Notes under the pieces: generated by a model
The model's input: only the letters and a program-made list of their open reading frames with translations
The model's database searches: none
Told to the model about the DNA's origin: nothing
Translations under genes and position numbers: made by a program
NCBI GenBank assembly: GCA_001662425.1
Contig: BDDC01001236.1
Coordinates: forward strand, 1-30,588
DNA from: Chlamydomonas sphaeroides
Lineage: Eukaryota > Chlorophyta > Chlorophyceae > Chlamydomonadales > Chlamydomonadaceae
Direction of reading: 5' to 3'
Length of the DNA stretch: 30,588 nt
Part shown: positions 18,747-28,875 of the stretch, in pieces
How the letters are laid out: each line of letters begins with the position of its first letter
Position numbering within the stretch: the first letter of the stretch is position 1

Positions 18747-21700
18747 CTACCGGCGGCCGCCGCGCGGCGCGCCGCCGAAGCGCCCGCCGGGGGCAGCGGC
18801 CTCCTCGTCGTCGCTGTCGCCCGGGTCGCCGTACACGAACATCCCGCGGTGCGCGGCGCGGGCCTCCTCCTCGTACTCGGCCATGGCCTGAAGGGTGGGG
18901 GATGGAATGGAGGTGTTACGAAGGGGGCTGCACCACCCACAACCTGCCTTCCGCCCGCCTCTGCCCTGCATTCCCAGTCCCTCACGTGCCTGACCGGCCT
19001 CGCGCGCCACTCGCCACCCCCTCCCCTTATTGCGGCTCCTTTCCCTGCGGCACAGCGCCCTGCTCGGCCCCCTCCCCTAGCTCACACCCCTGGCTAACCA
19101 CTGCAGCCCCACCCACGCCCTACCTGGATGGCCTCGCGGGCCGCCGCGTCCTTGACCTTGCGCAGCTTGGGCAGTCGCGCCACACCAGCTGGAGGCAGGG
19201 AGAGCGGGGGGGGGGGAGGGGAGGCAGGGTGGGCGGACGTTGATGATGCACAGGGGCGCGTTGGGAGTTGAGCACCCTGCCCCTGCTCCTACGCACAACG
19301 GCCCGCCCTCCTCGCCCATGCCGTGCTCGCGAGCTCACCCAGCAGCATCTCCACCGCGATGTTGGTCTGCGTCTCCGGCTCCACCAGCACAGCCGTCAGC
19401 TTGCCGTTGCGGCCCTTGGGGTGCCGCGCCTTGGGGTCGGCGCGCTCGCGGGACACCTGTACGCAGCGGACGGACACACGACGTTAAGACGGCGGGGCGA
19501 TCGTCGAGCTCCCACGCGTTTGCACTGTAGACGGTAGGGGACACGCAATACTGCCCCAAACCCTGACCTTACGGCCGCGCGCTTAGAGCGGCGTGCGCCG
19601 GCAGCGCCGCTGTTCATCCCAGCCCTGCCCCCGGCCGCCCCTATCCCTTTCCATTCCGCCCCCGCCCGGCCACCCACCACGTGCGCCAGCAGCGGCCGCC
19701 CCCCGCCCAGCAGCTGCGACAGCACCGCACGGCCGTCCGCCACCCAGTCGCTGCCGGGCTCGGGAACCTGGGGGCGGGCAGGGGTGGGGAGGGTGAGCAT
19801 GAGCCACGGACGGTCCGGGCGTCTTGCCAGGTGGGAGGGCGCACCAAGCCGCAATCGCCCCTTGCCCTTTGCCACCAGCTTGCCCTGTACCACAACCCCT
19901 TGCCCTTTGCCACCACTTCCGTCCCCGACTTCGCCAGATGGGCCCGCCAGACTCGCACCCCGCCCTCTCCTCCGAGCCCCCACCTTGATGTGCGCCAGGC
20001 AGCAGGGGATGGCCTGGGGCGGCACCGCGGCCAGCGCCGCGTCAATGGTGCGGACCTGGATGGACGGGGGCCAAGGGGGGGGGGTCCAGTCCAAGATGGT
20101 TGGTCAGTACTTGGTTGCGGGCGATCCGGGCACTGCGCGCACTGCGTCATCCAGCCGTAGCTCTCCCGCTCCCCGCACCGGCCCGCACCCACCTTGTCGC
20201 TGGTGATGCGCTCCTTGTTGCCGTAGTCGACGAAGAACACGTCGTACATGGGCTCAGAGCGGTTGACCCGCTCCACGTGGGCGCGGTACCAGTTGCCGTC
20301 GAGCGAGAACTGCGGGGGTGGATGGGGTTGTGCGTAGGACAAGGTGAGGGATGGGTGAGGTGTCGTGTCGGAAGCAAGCAATCCGTTCTGCCCTTACTGA
20401 AGTGTATGAGTCACACCCCTACCACCCCGTGTCTTTTTCGGCACACCTGCGCGAGGCACAGCTGGCCCGCCTTGAGCTCGGGCGGGATGGGCGACGCGTC
20501 CGCCAGCGAAGCGGCCGACAGCTGCTCCGTGAGCCAGGCCACGCGGGGCTCGCCAACCACCTGGCAGTGGGAAGGATGGGGATGTAAGGGGGGGATGAGC
20601 GCCGCGACAAACTCGCAACGACCTGCCGAGCATCGCCATCCCTCGCGCGCACCCCAGCCGCCTCCTCGTGCCGCCTGGTGTCCCCACCTGCACGAAGAAC
20701 TCGCTGGCGTCCGTCACCTCGGTCACCGTCACCGTCAGCACCTCCTGGCTGCGCGGCGCCGCGGCCGGCCGCGCCGCGCCGCCGGCGCCGCCCGCGGCCG
20801 AGGCCCAGCTGCCGGCGGCGGTGTGGCCATTGGAGGCGCCGTTGGAGGCCGCTGCGGCGCCCTCGTCGTCGCCCGCATCGTCCTGGTCCATGTCGGGGCT
20901 CCAGTTCTCCCAAATCTGCGCACGGATGGGCATGGCGCTCGAGCCTGACGCCAAGCACCACCGTGCGCCAGGCGTCATGCCCAGACGCGTTTCTGTTGCT
21001 CCCACCTTGTTCGGCTGCCTTCTGCAGCTGTACCCTCACCCCCAACAACCTGAACACGCACGCATCAGCCTCAAAACCCCCTGCCTGCACCGGCATATAG
21101 TCGCTAACCCACCCACCCACCCACAGCCGCGCCTCCTTGGCCGACTCGCCCCAGCCACCTCAGCACGAAAACACACGTCTGCCTTCCAAGTAAGTATCCC
21201 CTCTAAGCAACGTTCGTCCGCTCGTCCTCACCCACCTTAAGCCGCGCCTCCTTGGCCGCCTGCTGCAGCCGCATCATCTCGCTGCCGTCCGCCAGGCGCG
21301 AGGGGTCCATGTTGGGCTGCAGCCGCGCCAGGCCTGGGGGGCAGAGGAGCGGGGCAGATGCGACACGCGGATGGGAGGGAGGGGCGAGGAGCTTCACAAC
21401 ATTTGTGCACGTCGCTTTGGGGGCTGGAAAGGGAGACTGGGAAAGACAGTTGATCAGCTCCGATCAGGTCGCACCGGTTGCCACCACTGCGCCCCTTGCT
21501 GCGTGGCCCCTCCCTTTGAACATCCAGACCACGCCCAACGGCGCTTGGTGCTCCCATCAATGCCCGTCCCCCATCCAGCCCGCCACGTACCCTTGGCCAG
21601 CAGCGCCAGCGCCAGGTTGAAGGGCCGGCCGGGCGCCACGCCAGGCGCGGCCGCCTGCGGCTGCAGCAGCACGGTGCCCAGGAAGGTGCCGCCGCGGTCC

Positions 21701-24700
21701 ATGGTCTCAATCACCACCTCCACGTCGCGCTGCATCATGACCTGCGGGTGGCATGGGGCAAAACAAGCAATGTGAAGCAGTGTTGTACCACGCATGGCCG
21801 CGACCCCGACCGACCGTCTGCGCTAAGACCGAAGGCCGATGTGTGTCAAAATGGATCGGTTGCCTCGTGTGGGCCCTACCTCGCGCGTGTAGGCCAGCGC
21901 CTCGTCCGCGAAGGGCTCGCCCTGTGTCAGGAATGGGGCGGGAAGCGGCGGCAAGCGGCGTTAGCCCCTCACGCCTTGCCAGCCGCGTTGGGCCCCCGCC
22001 GCGCCTGCAGCGCCCGGCCTCGTTCTCGTACCCGGGGGTAAGTGCCAGTGCCAGCCACATCTCGTCCCCCATGACTCCCGCCTCCCACCCGCCATCGCGA
22101 CACCCCTGTGCAAGCGCTCACCACGACCGCGGGCTTGCCGTTGCCGGCGGGCTGCGCCCTGCTGGGCGTCTTGACGCCGCTGGGCGCGAAGACAATAGTG
22201 ACGCCCTCCTTGGGGATGTGCACGCGCAGGCGGTGGCCTGACAGCACGTACTCCACCACGCCAACCATCTTGCCTGGTTGTCGGGCGCAGTTACGAGAGC
22301 GGCAACGGAGGCGGTGTCGAGGTTATGAATGGGCCCCCAGCGATGCCGCCGGGCGGCGCCTTGCGAGCCCAGCTGGCCCTGAAGCCCCGCATCATCACTG
22401 CCCCTGCGTCCCCAGCAGTGCCTCACCCGCGCGCTGGAAGAAGGGCAGGTACTGCTTGGCCCGCGTGGCGCTGCCCGGGGTGGACACGTCGTTGACGCGG
22501 TTGGCGGGCGGCTCCTTGGCCGAGTGCACGCCGCGCTTGGAGGACTTGGCCAGCTCCTCGCACGCCACCAGCCTGATGGGGGGAGAGGGGGGGAAAGCGG
22601 AGGCGCGGGTGTTCGTGACGATCCCGGGCTGGGTCCGAGGTGCTGGTAAGACCAGCGCGGAGACCCGGCGCTGCGCCTTGGTCCCGCTTCCCCAAAGCCT
22701 GGATGTTGGCGCCGATCCTGGGCTCGGTCCGGGATGCTGGCACACCCTGGGCAGCCCAAGCGCAGAGGACACGGCGCGGCGCCTCGCCCACCGCATGCCG
22801 CCGTGTCACGAGGGTTGTCCACCCCACCTCCCAGCCGCCCGCCCCCGCTCACTTCTCGTACACGCAGCTGCGCTCCTCGTCGGTGCGGTGCTTGATGACG
22901 GTCGCGAAGCCGCGCGCCACCGCCATCTCGCTCACGTTCTGCTTCTCCTCGCCCTGGGGTCGCCGGGACAGGGGTTGGGAGGTGAGCATGTGAGCACCGC
23001 TGCACTCGCCGCCGCTCATCCCGCCCCGCCTGTCCGTGCACATCTCCCTCGCCTTTTCCAAGCCAGCTCCGCATTGCCGTTTCGGCAGCTCTGCCCCGAG
23101 GCGCGCCCCACGACACGAACCCTGGTGCCACCCTCTCCCCGGCCCGCCCCGCGCACCTTCTCCGGCACCAGCTCCACGTTGCCGAACGCCATAACGCGCT
23201 CCTGGTCGCCCGACAGCATCATCTCGGCTGCAAGGGGCGGGGAAGAAGAACATTACAATCATAAATAAATAAATAATGTAATTGGGTTGGGTCATCTCGG
23301 CTGCAGGGTGTGCAAGGGCGGAACGAGGAATAGCGGAGGTTTGCAGACGGTGAGGGCAGACGCCAGGGCGAGCGGATGCCAGGGCAGGTGGTTGGGTTGA
23401 GCGTGGTGAGGGCATCAGGACGACGAGCAGATGCCAGGGCAGCAGGGCGCGCAGCCGCCGCCAGACCTTGCCCGGCACACGCCCCCGCCTCTCATACCAC
23501 CCCTCCCCGCACCCAGCCACGACCTAAGCCTGCTCAGCCGGCACTCACGCGTCATGACCTTGCGCGTGTACTCCATCTTGACCTCCACCGGCCGCCCGAT
23601 GAGCCGCTTGCGCAGGTAGTCCTTGGCCTCGCTGGCCCAGGCCTCGGCGGGCCGGTCGCGGGCGGGAGGGCGCGGAGCACGGATGCTGCGGATGGAGAAG
23701 GGCGGCAGGCGGGCGGGCGCGTGGGTGGGCAGGGCGGGAGGCAGGGGGGCACAAGTGCGGGGGTGCGCAGCGCGTGGTGGTGCGGGCGGCTGTCGTGGTT
23801 GTGGTCGTGATGGTGGTGGTGGGGGGGGTGCTGCGTTCGTGCGCGTGCGTGCGCGTTGCGGCCGGCCGTCGGCTGTCAGACAGTACGAATACTTTGATGG
23901 CATCATGGCGCCACTCATACGGATAAAATTGGTTATTTGGTTTGGACATCACCCAGCCAAGTGCCTGCCGCCTGTGCGTGCTCGTGCGCTGTTGGCCGCG
24001 CGCGCATGCCCACGACCCGACCTCCGGTGTGGCGGCCGTGCGGCCATGCGCCAGAATACGGCCGACGGGCCACACCGCCGCCGTGCCCGTGCTTGTTACG
24101 GCCAATGCAGTGCGCCTCTTCGTCCTCCCCGGTCAACAGTGCAAGGCAATCGTCAGTACCCGCGCGCGGGCCGCCCGGGTGCTGCATCTGGCCTCCGTGA
24201 CGTCCGCTGTTGCGTTGCGCCCTGCGACCCCCGGCCCTGTAATCCCAAACCGCTCGCCCGCGGCTTGCGTTTGGGACCATGGGACGATCATTGGACGATC
24301 ATGGGGCGCTCGTGGGGCGATCACGGGACAATCAGGGGGCGATCATGGAGCATGGCCTGGTGCGCGTTGGTGTGCATGCTTGCGGCTCGGTAGGCCGGCA
24401 GAGCCTCGGCTGTCAGACAGTACGAATACTTTGATGGCATCATGGCGCCATTCATATAGATAAAATTAGTTATTTTGTTTGGACATCACCCAGCCAAGCG
24501 CCGCTGGCCTGCCGCATGCGTGCGTGCGTGCGCTGTTGGCCGTGCGCTACCCCCCGCGACCCCACGCTGGGGTGTGCCTCCCTGCCATCTGGCGGCCTCA
24601 TGGCCCTACGCCAGGTCGCGGCCCTGACCAACCACATTGCCGCCGTGCTCATGCGTGCTGTGGCCGGTGCAATGTGCCTGTCCTCCTCGGCCTGGACTGC

Positions 24701-27700
24701 CAGGCAATGATCCGTGACTGCGCGTGTGCAGCCCATGCGGCGCGCCTCGCATGCAGTTGGGCCCCGTGACGCGCCTTGCTGGGTTGGGCCCTGCGTCCCC
24801 GCAGCCTGATCCTCCAGATGGGGCATTGGCATGGCACCCCGCAGCGAGCGTACAACCCGTGGCAGCTCGGGCCGTGGCTGCCCGCCGCGTGCGTTTGCGA
24901 CTGCCCTGCGTTTCGGTGTGCGCGCGTGCGTGCGGCTCGGTTGGCCGGCGGAACCTTGGCTGTCAGACAGTACGAATACTTTGATGGCATCATGGCGCCA
25001 TTCATACGGATAAAATTGGTTATTTTGTTTGGACATCACCCAGCCAAGCGCCGATCGAGCCGTGCTCGTGCTCGTGAAGCGCCTCGGCGTGTGCCGTGCC
25101 TCATTGTCTGCCTCCCTCCTCGCCATGAGCCCCCTACCCCTGGTCCCCGTACCGTCAGGCGCCTCATGCTGAGCACCGAGACTTGCTGTGACGCCGACAC
25201 CGCTCCCAAACCCGCGCATTCCTCTTTCAGTCCCCGCTGGGCCCCCATACCTAGACAGGTTGACACGCCGCTCCGCCCCGTTGGCCGAGTCCTTGATGAC
25301 CAGGCAGTCGCCGCTCACAACCTCCACGACCTGGGGGCGGTGGGGTTATGGGGATGCGCAGGTGAAGGGCGTTGCAGGGTTCGTGCCGAAGTGAGTTTTA
25401 GACATCCACGACCTGAAGTCTGGATGTCTTGAGTTTTCGACGAAGTGCCCGCTGCCTCGGTCCTCTGCGCTGCTTTCGCCACCATATCCACAACAACCAC
25501 CAGCCCGTCCCTCAGCGGCCAAGGATACAGTCCCACCCCGTTTCGCTGCCCGCCCTTGGCTGCCTGCACTCCGCTGCCCGCACTCCGCTGCGCGCTCACC
25601 TTGCCGGTGAAGTTGTCGCTGAGCTTGGTCTGGTTGGAGGGCGCCGGCACGTAGCCGGTCCACATGGCCTTCTTGTCGGCCTTGGCGCCCTTCTCAATGT
25701 CGCGCAGCTTGAGCGCCGCGCCGGGCGCCATGAGGCCCAGAGACCACTCCACGCACTGCGAGACGGCGGTGGGGGGAGATGCGGTGGGTATCGGACAACG
25801 CTCCCCATCCCAAAGACCTCGCGAGCACCCGGACGCGAGCTGCGAAGCAACGTGCTCGCCCTCCCGCCTGCCACAGCCCCCTCGTTCCTTAGGCGCGCAC
25901 CCCTTTCGGCCTCAGCCCCTGGACGGCCTGCGCCCGCTTCTACGCTTTTCCTCCCCCAACCACCTCGCTCCCCCTGTGGACCCCAACAAATTTGCTCCTC
26001 CCGCTACCATTTCTCGGGCTTGCCGCGACCCCACCGCCCGTACCCTCCCAGACCTCGCACCTTGGCCAGGCCCGACTTGAGTAGCTGCTCGGCCAAGTGC
26101 TCGCGCTCCGCAGCGGCGGGCGCCTCCGGGGCGGGCGCCTCAGCAGCGGCGGCGGCCGGCGCGGCAGCGGCCGGGGCCGCCTGAGGGGACGACATCGAGG
26201 GGCAGCGCGTCAGGGCGCGTTCGCACCTCAGGTGTGGGATACGGAGCGCTCATCTCCAGCCTGACCTCGCTCCCCACAGTGCCCCTTGCCTCTTCCCTCC
26301 TGCTCACCGGCGGGGTGTACAGCACGCTGCCGAACAGGTTGCCGTACTTGTCCACACCCTCCAGCACCACCTTGACGTCGCTGCAAGGGGCAGGGTGGTG
26401 GGCGAAAATGTGGGAGGGCCGTTACTGATGGGCCAGTCTGGTTCGCGGCCGAGGCCGAAGCTCGAGGTGCGACTACGGCACATGGACAGCTTGTCGCTAT
26501 GCCGCCCTTGCTCTGCTCACCGGTTCAGCACGCGCGCCTCGGTGAAGGCCTTGGCCTCGCGGGCAAACGGCTCGGCAGCGCTGCTTGCGGCAATTGACGC
26601 GGCCGTGGGCGCCGCGGCGGCGCCGTCCTCGCCCGTGGCCGCGGGCTCGGCGGCGGCCTACGCGTGGGAGCACCAGATAGGAAATCCTGATCAGGCATCC
26701 CCTTCCACGATGCCGGTATCGGGCGGGGCGGAACCTGCCCCTGGCAGCCCAAATACGGCGCCGTCCCTCTCCCGCGCTGCCCTTAAACCCGCCCTGCGCC
26801 CCTGACAGTCTCGCCGCCTCCCTCACGCCGCACTTCCACGCTGCCTCCGCTCCCTGTTCCTCCCGCAGCGCCTCACCCTCCTGCCCATGCTGGGGCACTG
26901 CACGCCCGCCAGGTTGAGCAGCAGGCTGATGGTGCCGGTGGGCAGCAGGCTGACGCGCATGCTGCTGCCGCCCAACACCGCCTCCACCACCGCGTCCACG
27001 GTACCGCCCTTGCCCACGGTGGACACCAGCATCGACGCGGCGTCGTCGTCCTGAGCGAGGGAGCGGGCAAGGGAGGTGGGCGGGAGCGTCAGGGGCACGG
27101 AGCACCGTTCCGGCGCATGGAAGGGAGGCGCCGGTTGTCTGGATGCGGTACATCTGCCACGTCTGCCACGTCTTCTCCCGTCCGCTCCTCCCTCCTGGTC
27201 CTCTTCCTCTCGCACCTGCCCCGCCGTCTCGCGCACGGCCTTGGCGGTGCGCGCGGGGTCCTTGGTCCACACGCCCAGCCCCGAGCCCTGCGCCGCCTCC
27301 TCGGCCTTGCGCAGATCCTCCAGGTAAGGGCTCTGCTCCTTGCCGATGGCGCGGACCTGGGGAAGGCCGGCGCGCGGAGTAGCGTGTTGGAGTGCGACAT
27401 GTGGGGGTTTGAAGGGCTCCAGGAAGCCCCACGGCCGCTGCTCTCGCCGTGCGGGGGTGCACGGGGGCCGTGGAAAGGCAACGGACGCTCTTTCTCCATC
27501 GTCGCCGGCATCTCCAGCGCGGTGGTCGCTGCTGAGCCGGCACAACCCCTCGTGCCCTCTGCCGCACCTTGGCCCAGCCGTTGGCAACGACGGCAATGGC
27601 CACGTTGTCCTGCTGATTGAGGAACACCGAGCCGAACTCGCGGTTGCCAATCGCCTCCACCACATAGTCCACACGGAACACGCAGGCCTGGGAGGAAGAG

Positions 27701-28261
27701 GTAGCGGGGGGAGATGGGGCGTGGATGGGGCAGGGTACGTGTTGTGGGTTAAGCAAAACGGGACGGAAGGCGGGGCGAAGTCACGGGCTGCGGGCCTGCG
27801 GCTCGGACCGACCGACTGTGCCGGGAATGGGTCGCTGGCCGGGTACCAGCGACGATGGCGTGTCATAGCTAGCGTGGGTGTGGGCTGACGCGCGGGCACG
27901 CACTGCGCTGCACGCGAACAAGCGAAGCATGCAACGGGCACGAACCTGGCCGACACACTTCTTGCGCAGGAACTCGCGGCTCTCCCAGGCGAAGGGCTCG
28001 TCCTTGCTGCTGCCGTCGCGCTTGCCCTGCGAGGCCGGGGCAGGAGCAAGTCCGTTTGGGGCGACTGAGTCGCAGATCGCATGCTGCTGCTGCCGGTCCC
28101 GTCGCGAGTGCGCACGGTCGCACCAGCTTAGGCGCGATCAGCGACGAGAGCGTGATGCGCTTCTCGGGCGCGGGGCCAGGGCCCTTGGTGGTTCCGGCAA
28201 CGACCAGAGTGTCGCCGGAGACCACCTCCTTCACGGTACCGCGGAGCCATCCGGTAGCCAT
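18747..28261 (-). CDS. TSN: Tudor staphylococcal nuclease (Tudor-SN / SND1 / p100), 26 exons
   Basis: Complete model, 1,020 residues. Exons: 28261-28124, 28026-27946, 27687-27568, 27356-27216, 27050-26877, 26657-26521, 26380-26308, 26180-26061, 25755-25600, 25330-25251, 23685-23549, 23227-23157, 22953-22853, 22572-22427, 22273-22122, 21921-21880, 21741-21591, 21333-21236, 20915-20688, 20560-20447, 20309-20193, 20055-19984, 19767-19678, 19456-19339, 19188-19124, 18887-18747. All phases match. Four SN-like domains (about 1-150, 165-330, 380-530, 555-710) are followed by a Tudor domain split across exons 20-22 (WYRAHVERV, YDVFFVDYGNKERI) and a C-terminal SN part ending MFVYGDPGDSDDEE. Family hallmarks include LSSLIAPKL, DEPFAWESREFL, EFGSVFL, VEYVLSGHRLRV and IWENW. 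TSN binds RNA in stress granules and processing bodies and acts in splicing and mRNA decay. Odd points are Ala-rich inserts at about 289-320 and 725-760. The ATG context AAGATGG is strong. Confidence 0.96.
23868..23961 (-). ncRNA. Candidate intronic box C/D snoRNA, copy 3 in transcript order
   Basis: Same boxes C (GTGATGT), C' (ATGATGC) and D (CTGA). The closing stem reads CAGCCGAC against CTTGGCTG: seven pairs including one G-U and one terminal mismatch. It differs from the other copies at a few bases between box C and C'. It lies about 180 bases upstream of the next TSN exon. Confidence 0.45.
24405..24498 (-). ncRNA. Candidate intronic box C/D snoRNA, copy 2 in transcript order
   Basis: Same layout as the copy at 24955-25048. 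The closing stem reads CAGCCGAG, so one pair becomes G-U and the 8-bp stem is kept. Boxes C, C' and D are unchanged. A C-to-T change creates a stop in the one frame that is open in the other two copies, which argues against a peptide-coding role for the element. Confidence 0.5.
24955..25048 (-). ncRNA. Candidate intronic box C/D snoRNA, copy 1 in transcript order
   Basis: On the TSN sense strand the element opens with CTTGGCTG and closes with CAGCCAAG, a perfect 8-bp terminal stem. Just inside it are GTGATGT (box C, consensus RUGAUGA, one mismatch) and CTGA (box D) directly before the closing stem. A central ATGATGC could be box C'. Length is 94 nt. Volvocine snoRNAs are typically intronic and often in tandem clusters, which fits. 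No rRNA or snRNA target was identified. It is not in a TSN exon, because flanking exons join in phase without it. Confidence 0.5.
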
Positions 28262-28875
28262 CTTGGCTGCTGCTGTGGGTCGTGCCTCTGGGGCGAGGTG
28301 GTCAAGTCCTGCGCGGCCTCGCCTAGTATTGCAGATCAATGCTAGCCGGGCTCGGTGCTGGCTGTACCTTACGCGTCGCGTGCGGCTTGTATGTGAAGCG
28401 ACACTACTCTACAGTGCGTGGTATGTCGATCTAGGGCCATTCGCCACACTTGACGGGACAGCGCCCATGAATTTTGGACGAGCGCGGACACGTCCCTAGG
28501 GCTCGCAGACCTGGCACCGACACGCGCGGTAAAACTGTGGATCATCAAATTACCTGGTGTCAACATGAAGTGTGCAAAAGGAATCGCCTCTCGGGGGCAG
28601 TAGCGGAACAGCAGTCGGCGCATCGCCAGTGGGGGGGAAGCAGGGTTTGACACGCTCGCGTTTAGAACACCCCGACAAGCTTGGTGCAGACAGTCCCTCC
28701 CATATCCACGGAGCTACCTGTATGTGCCCGTGGTGATTGTTACAGTGAGAAATGAGGTAGAGCCGCCAAGAACTGAATTATAAACGGAACGCAGCAGCCC
28801 TGGTACTAGCCCGGCCACGCTGAGCCTGGACGTGCTAGATCAGCGTTCGTCGCATCGTCGCAGCAACTAGGCGCG
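28262..28875. promoter_or_regulatory. Divergent promoter region between TSN and the ABCF gene
   Basis: 614 bases separate the two start codons, which face away from each other, so both promoters and 5' UTRs must lie here. A TATA-like TATAAAC sits at 28,779-28,785, about 90 bases before the plus-strand ATG. No comparable box was recognised for TSN. Confidence 0.6.

Larger units (their letters stand above)
23868..25060 (-). repeat. Tandem array of about 540-bp units in the TSN intron
   Basis: The largest TSN intron (23,686-25,250) contains three units whose cores start at 23,868, 24,405 and 24,955 (periods 537 and 550). Cores of about 94 bp are nearly identical; the sequence between them is recognisably related but clearly diverged, including short indels. 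The contrast points to constraint or recent homogenisation of the core. Confidence 0.85.

Noticed and set aside
19205..19230. G-run (G-quadruplex-like) in a TSN intron
   Set aside because: It is real as a sequence (several G runs), but it lies opposite a pyrimidine tract just before an acceptor, an ordinary feature of GC-rich introns, so it was not reported as a finding.
23545..24105. Possible peptide WVMSKPNNQFYPYEWRH-like repeated three times in the TSN intron
   Set aside because: One of the three copies has a stop in that frame, and the flanking TSN exons join in phase without it. The conserved stem and boxes suit an RNA better.
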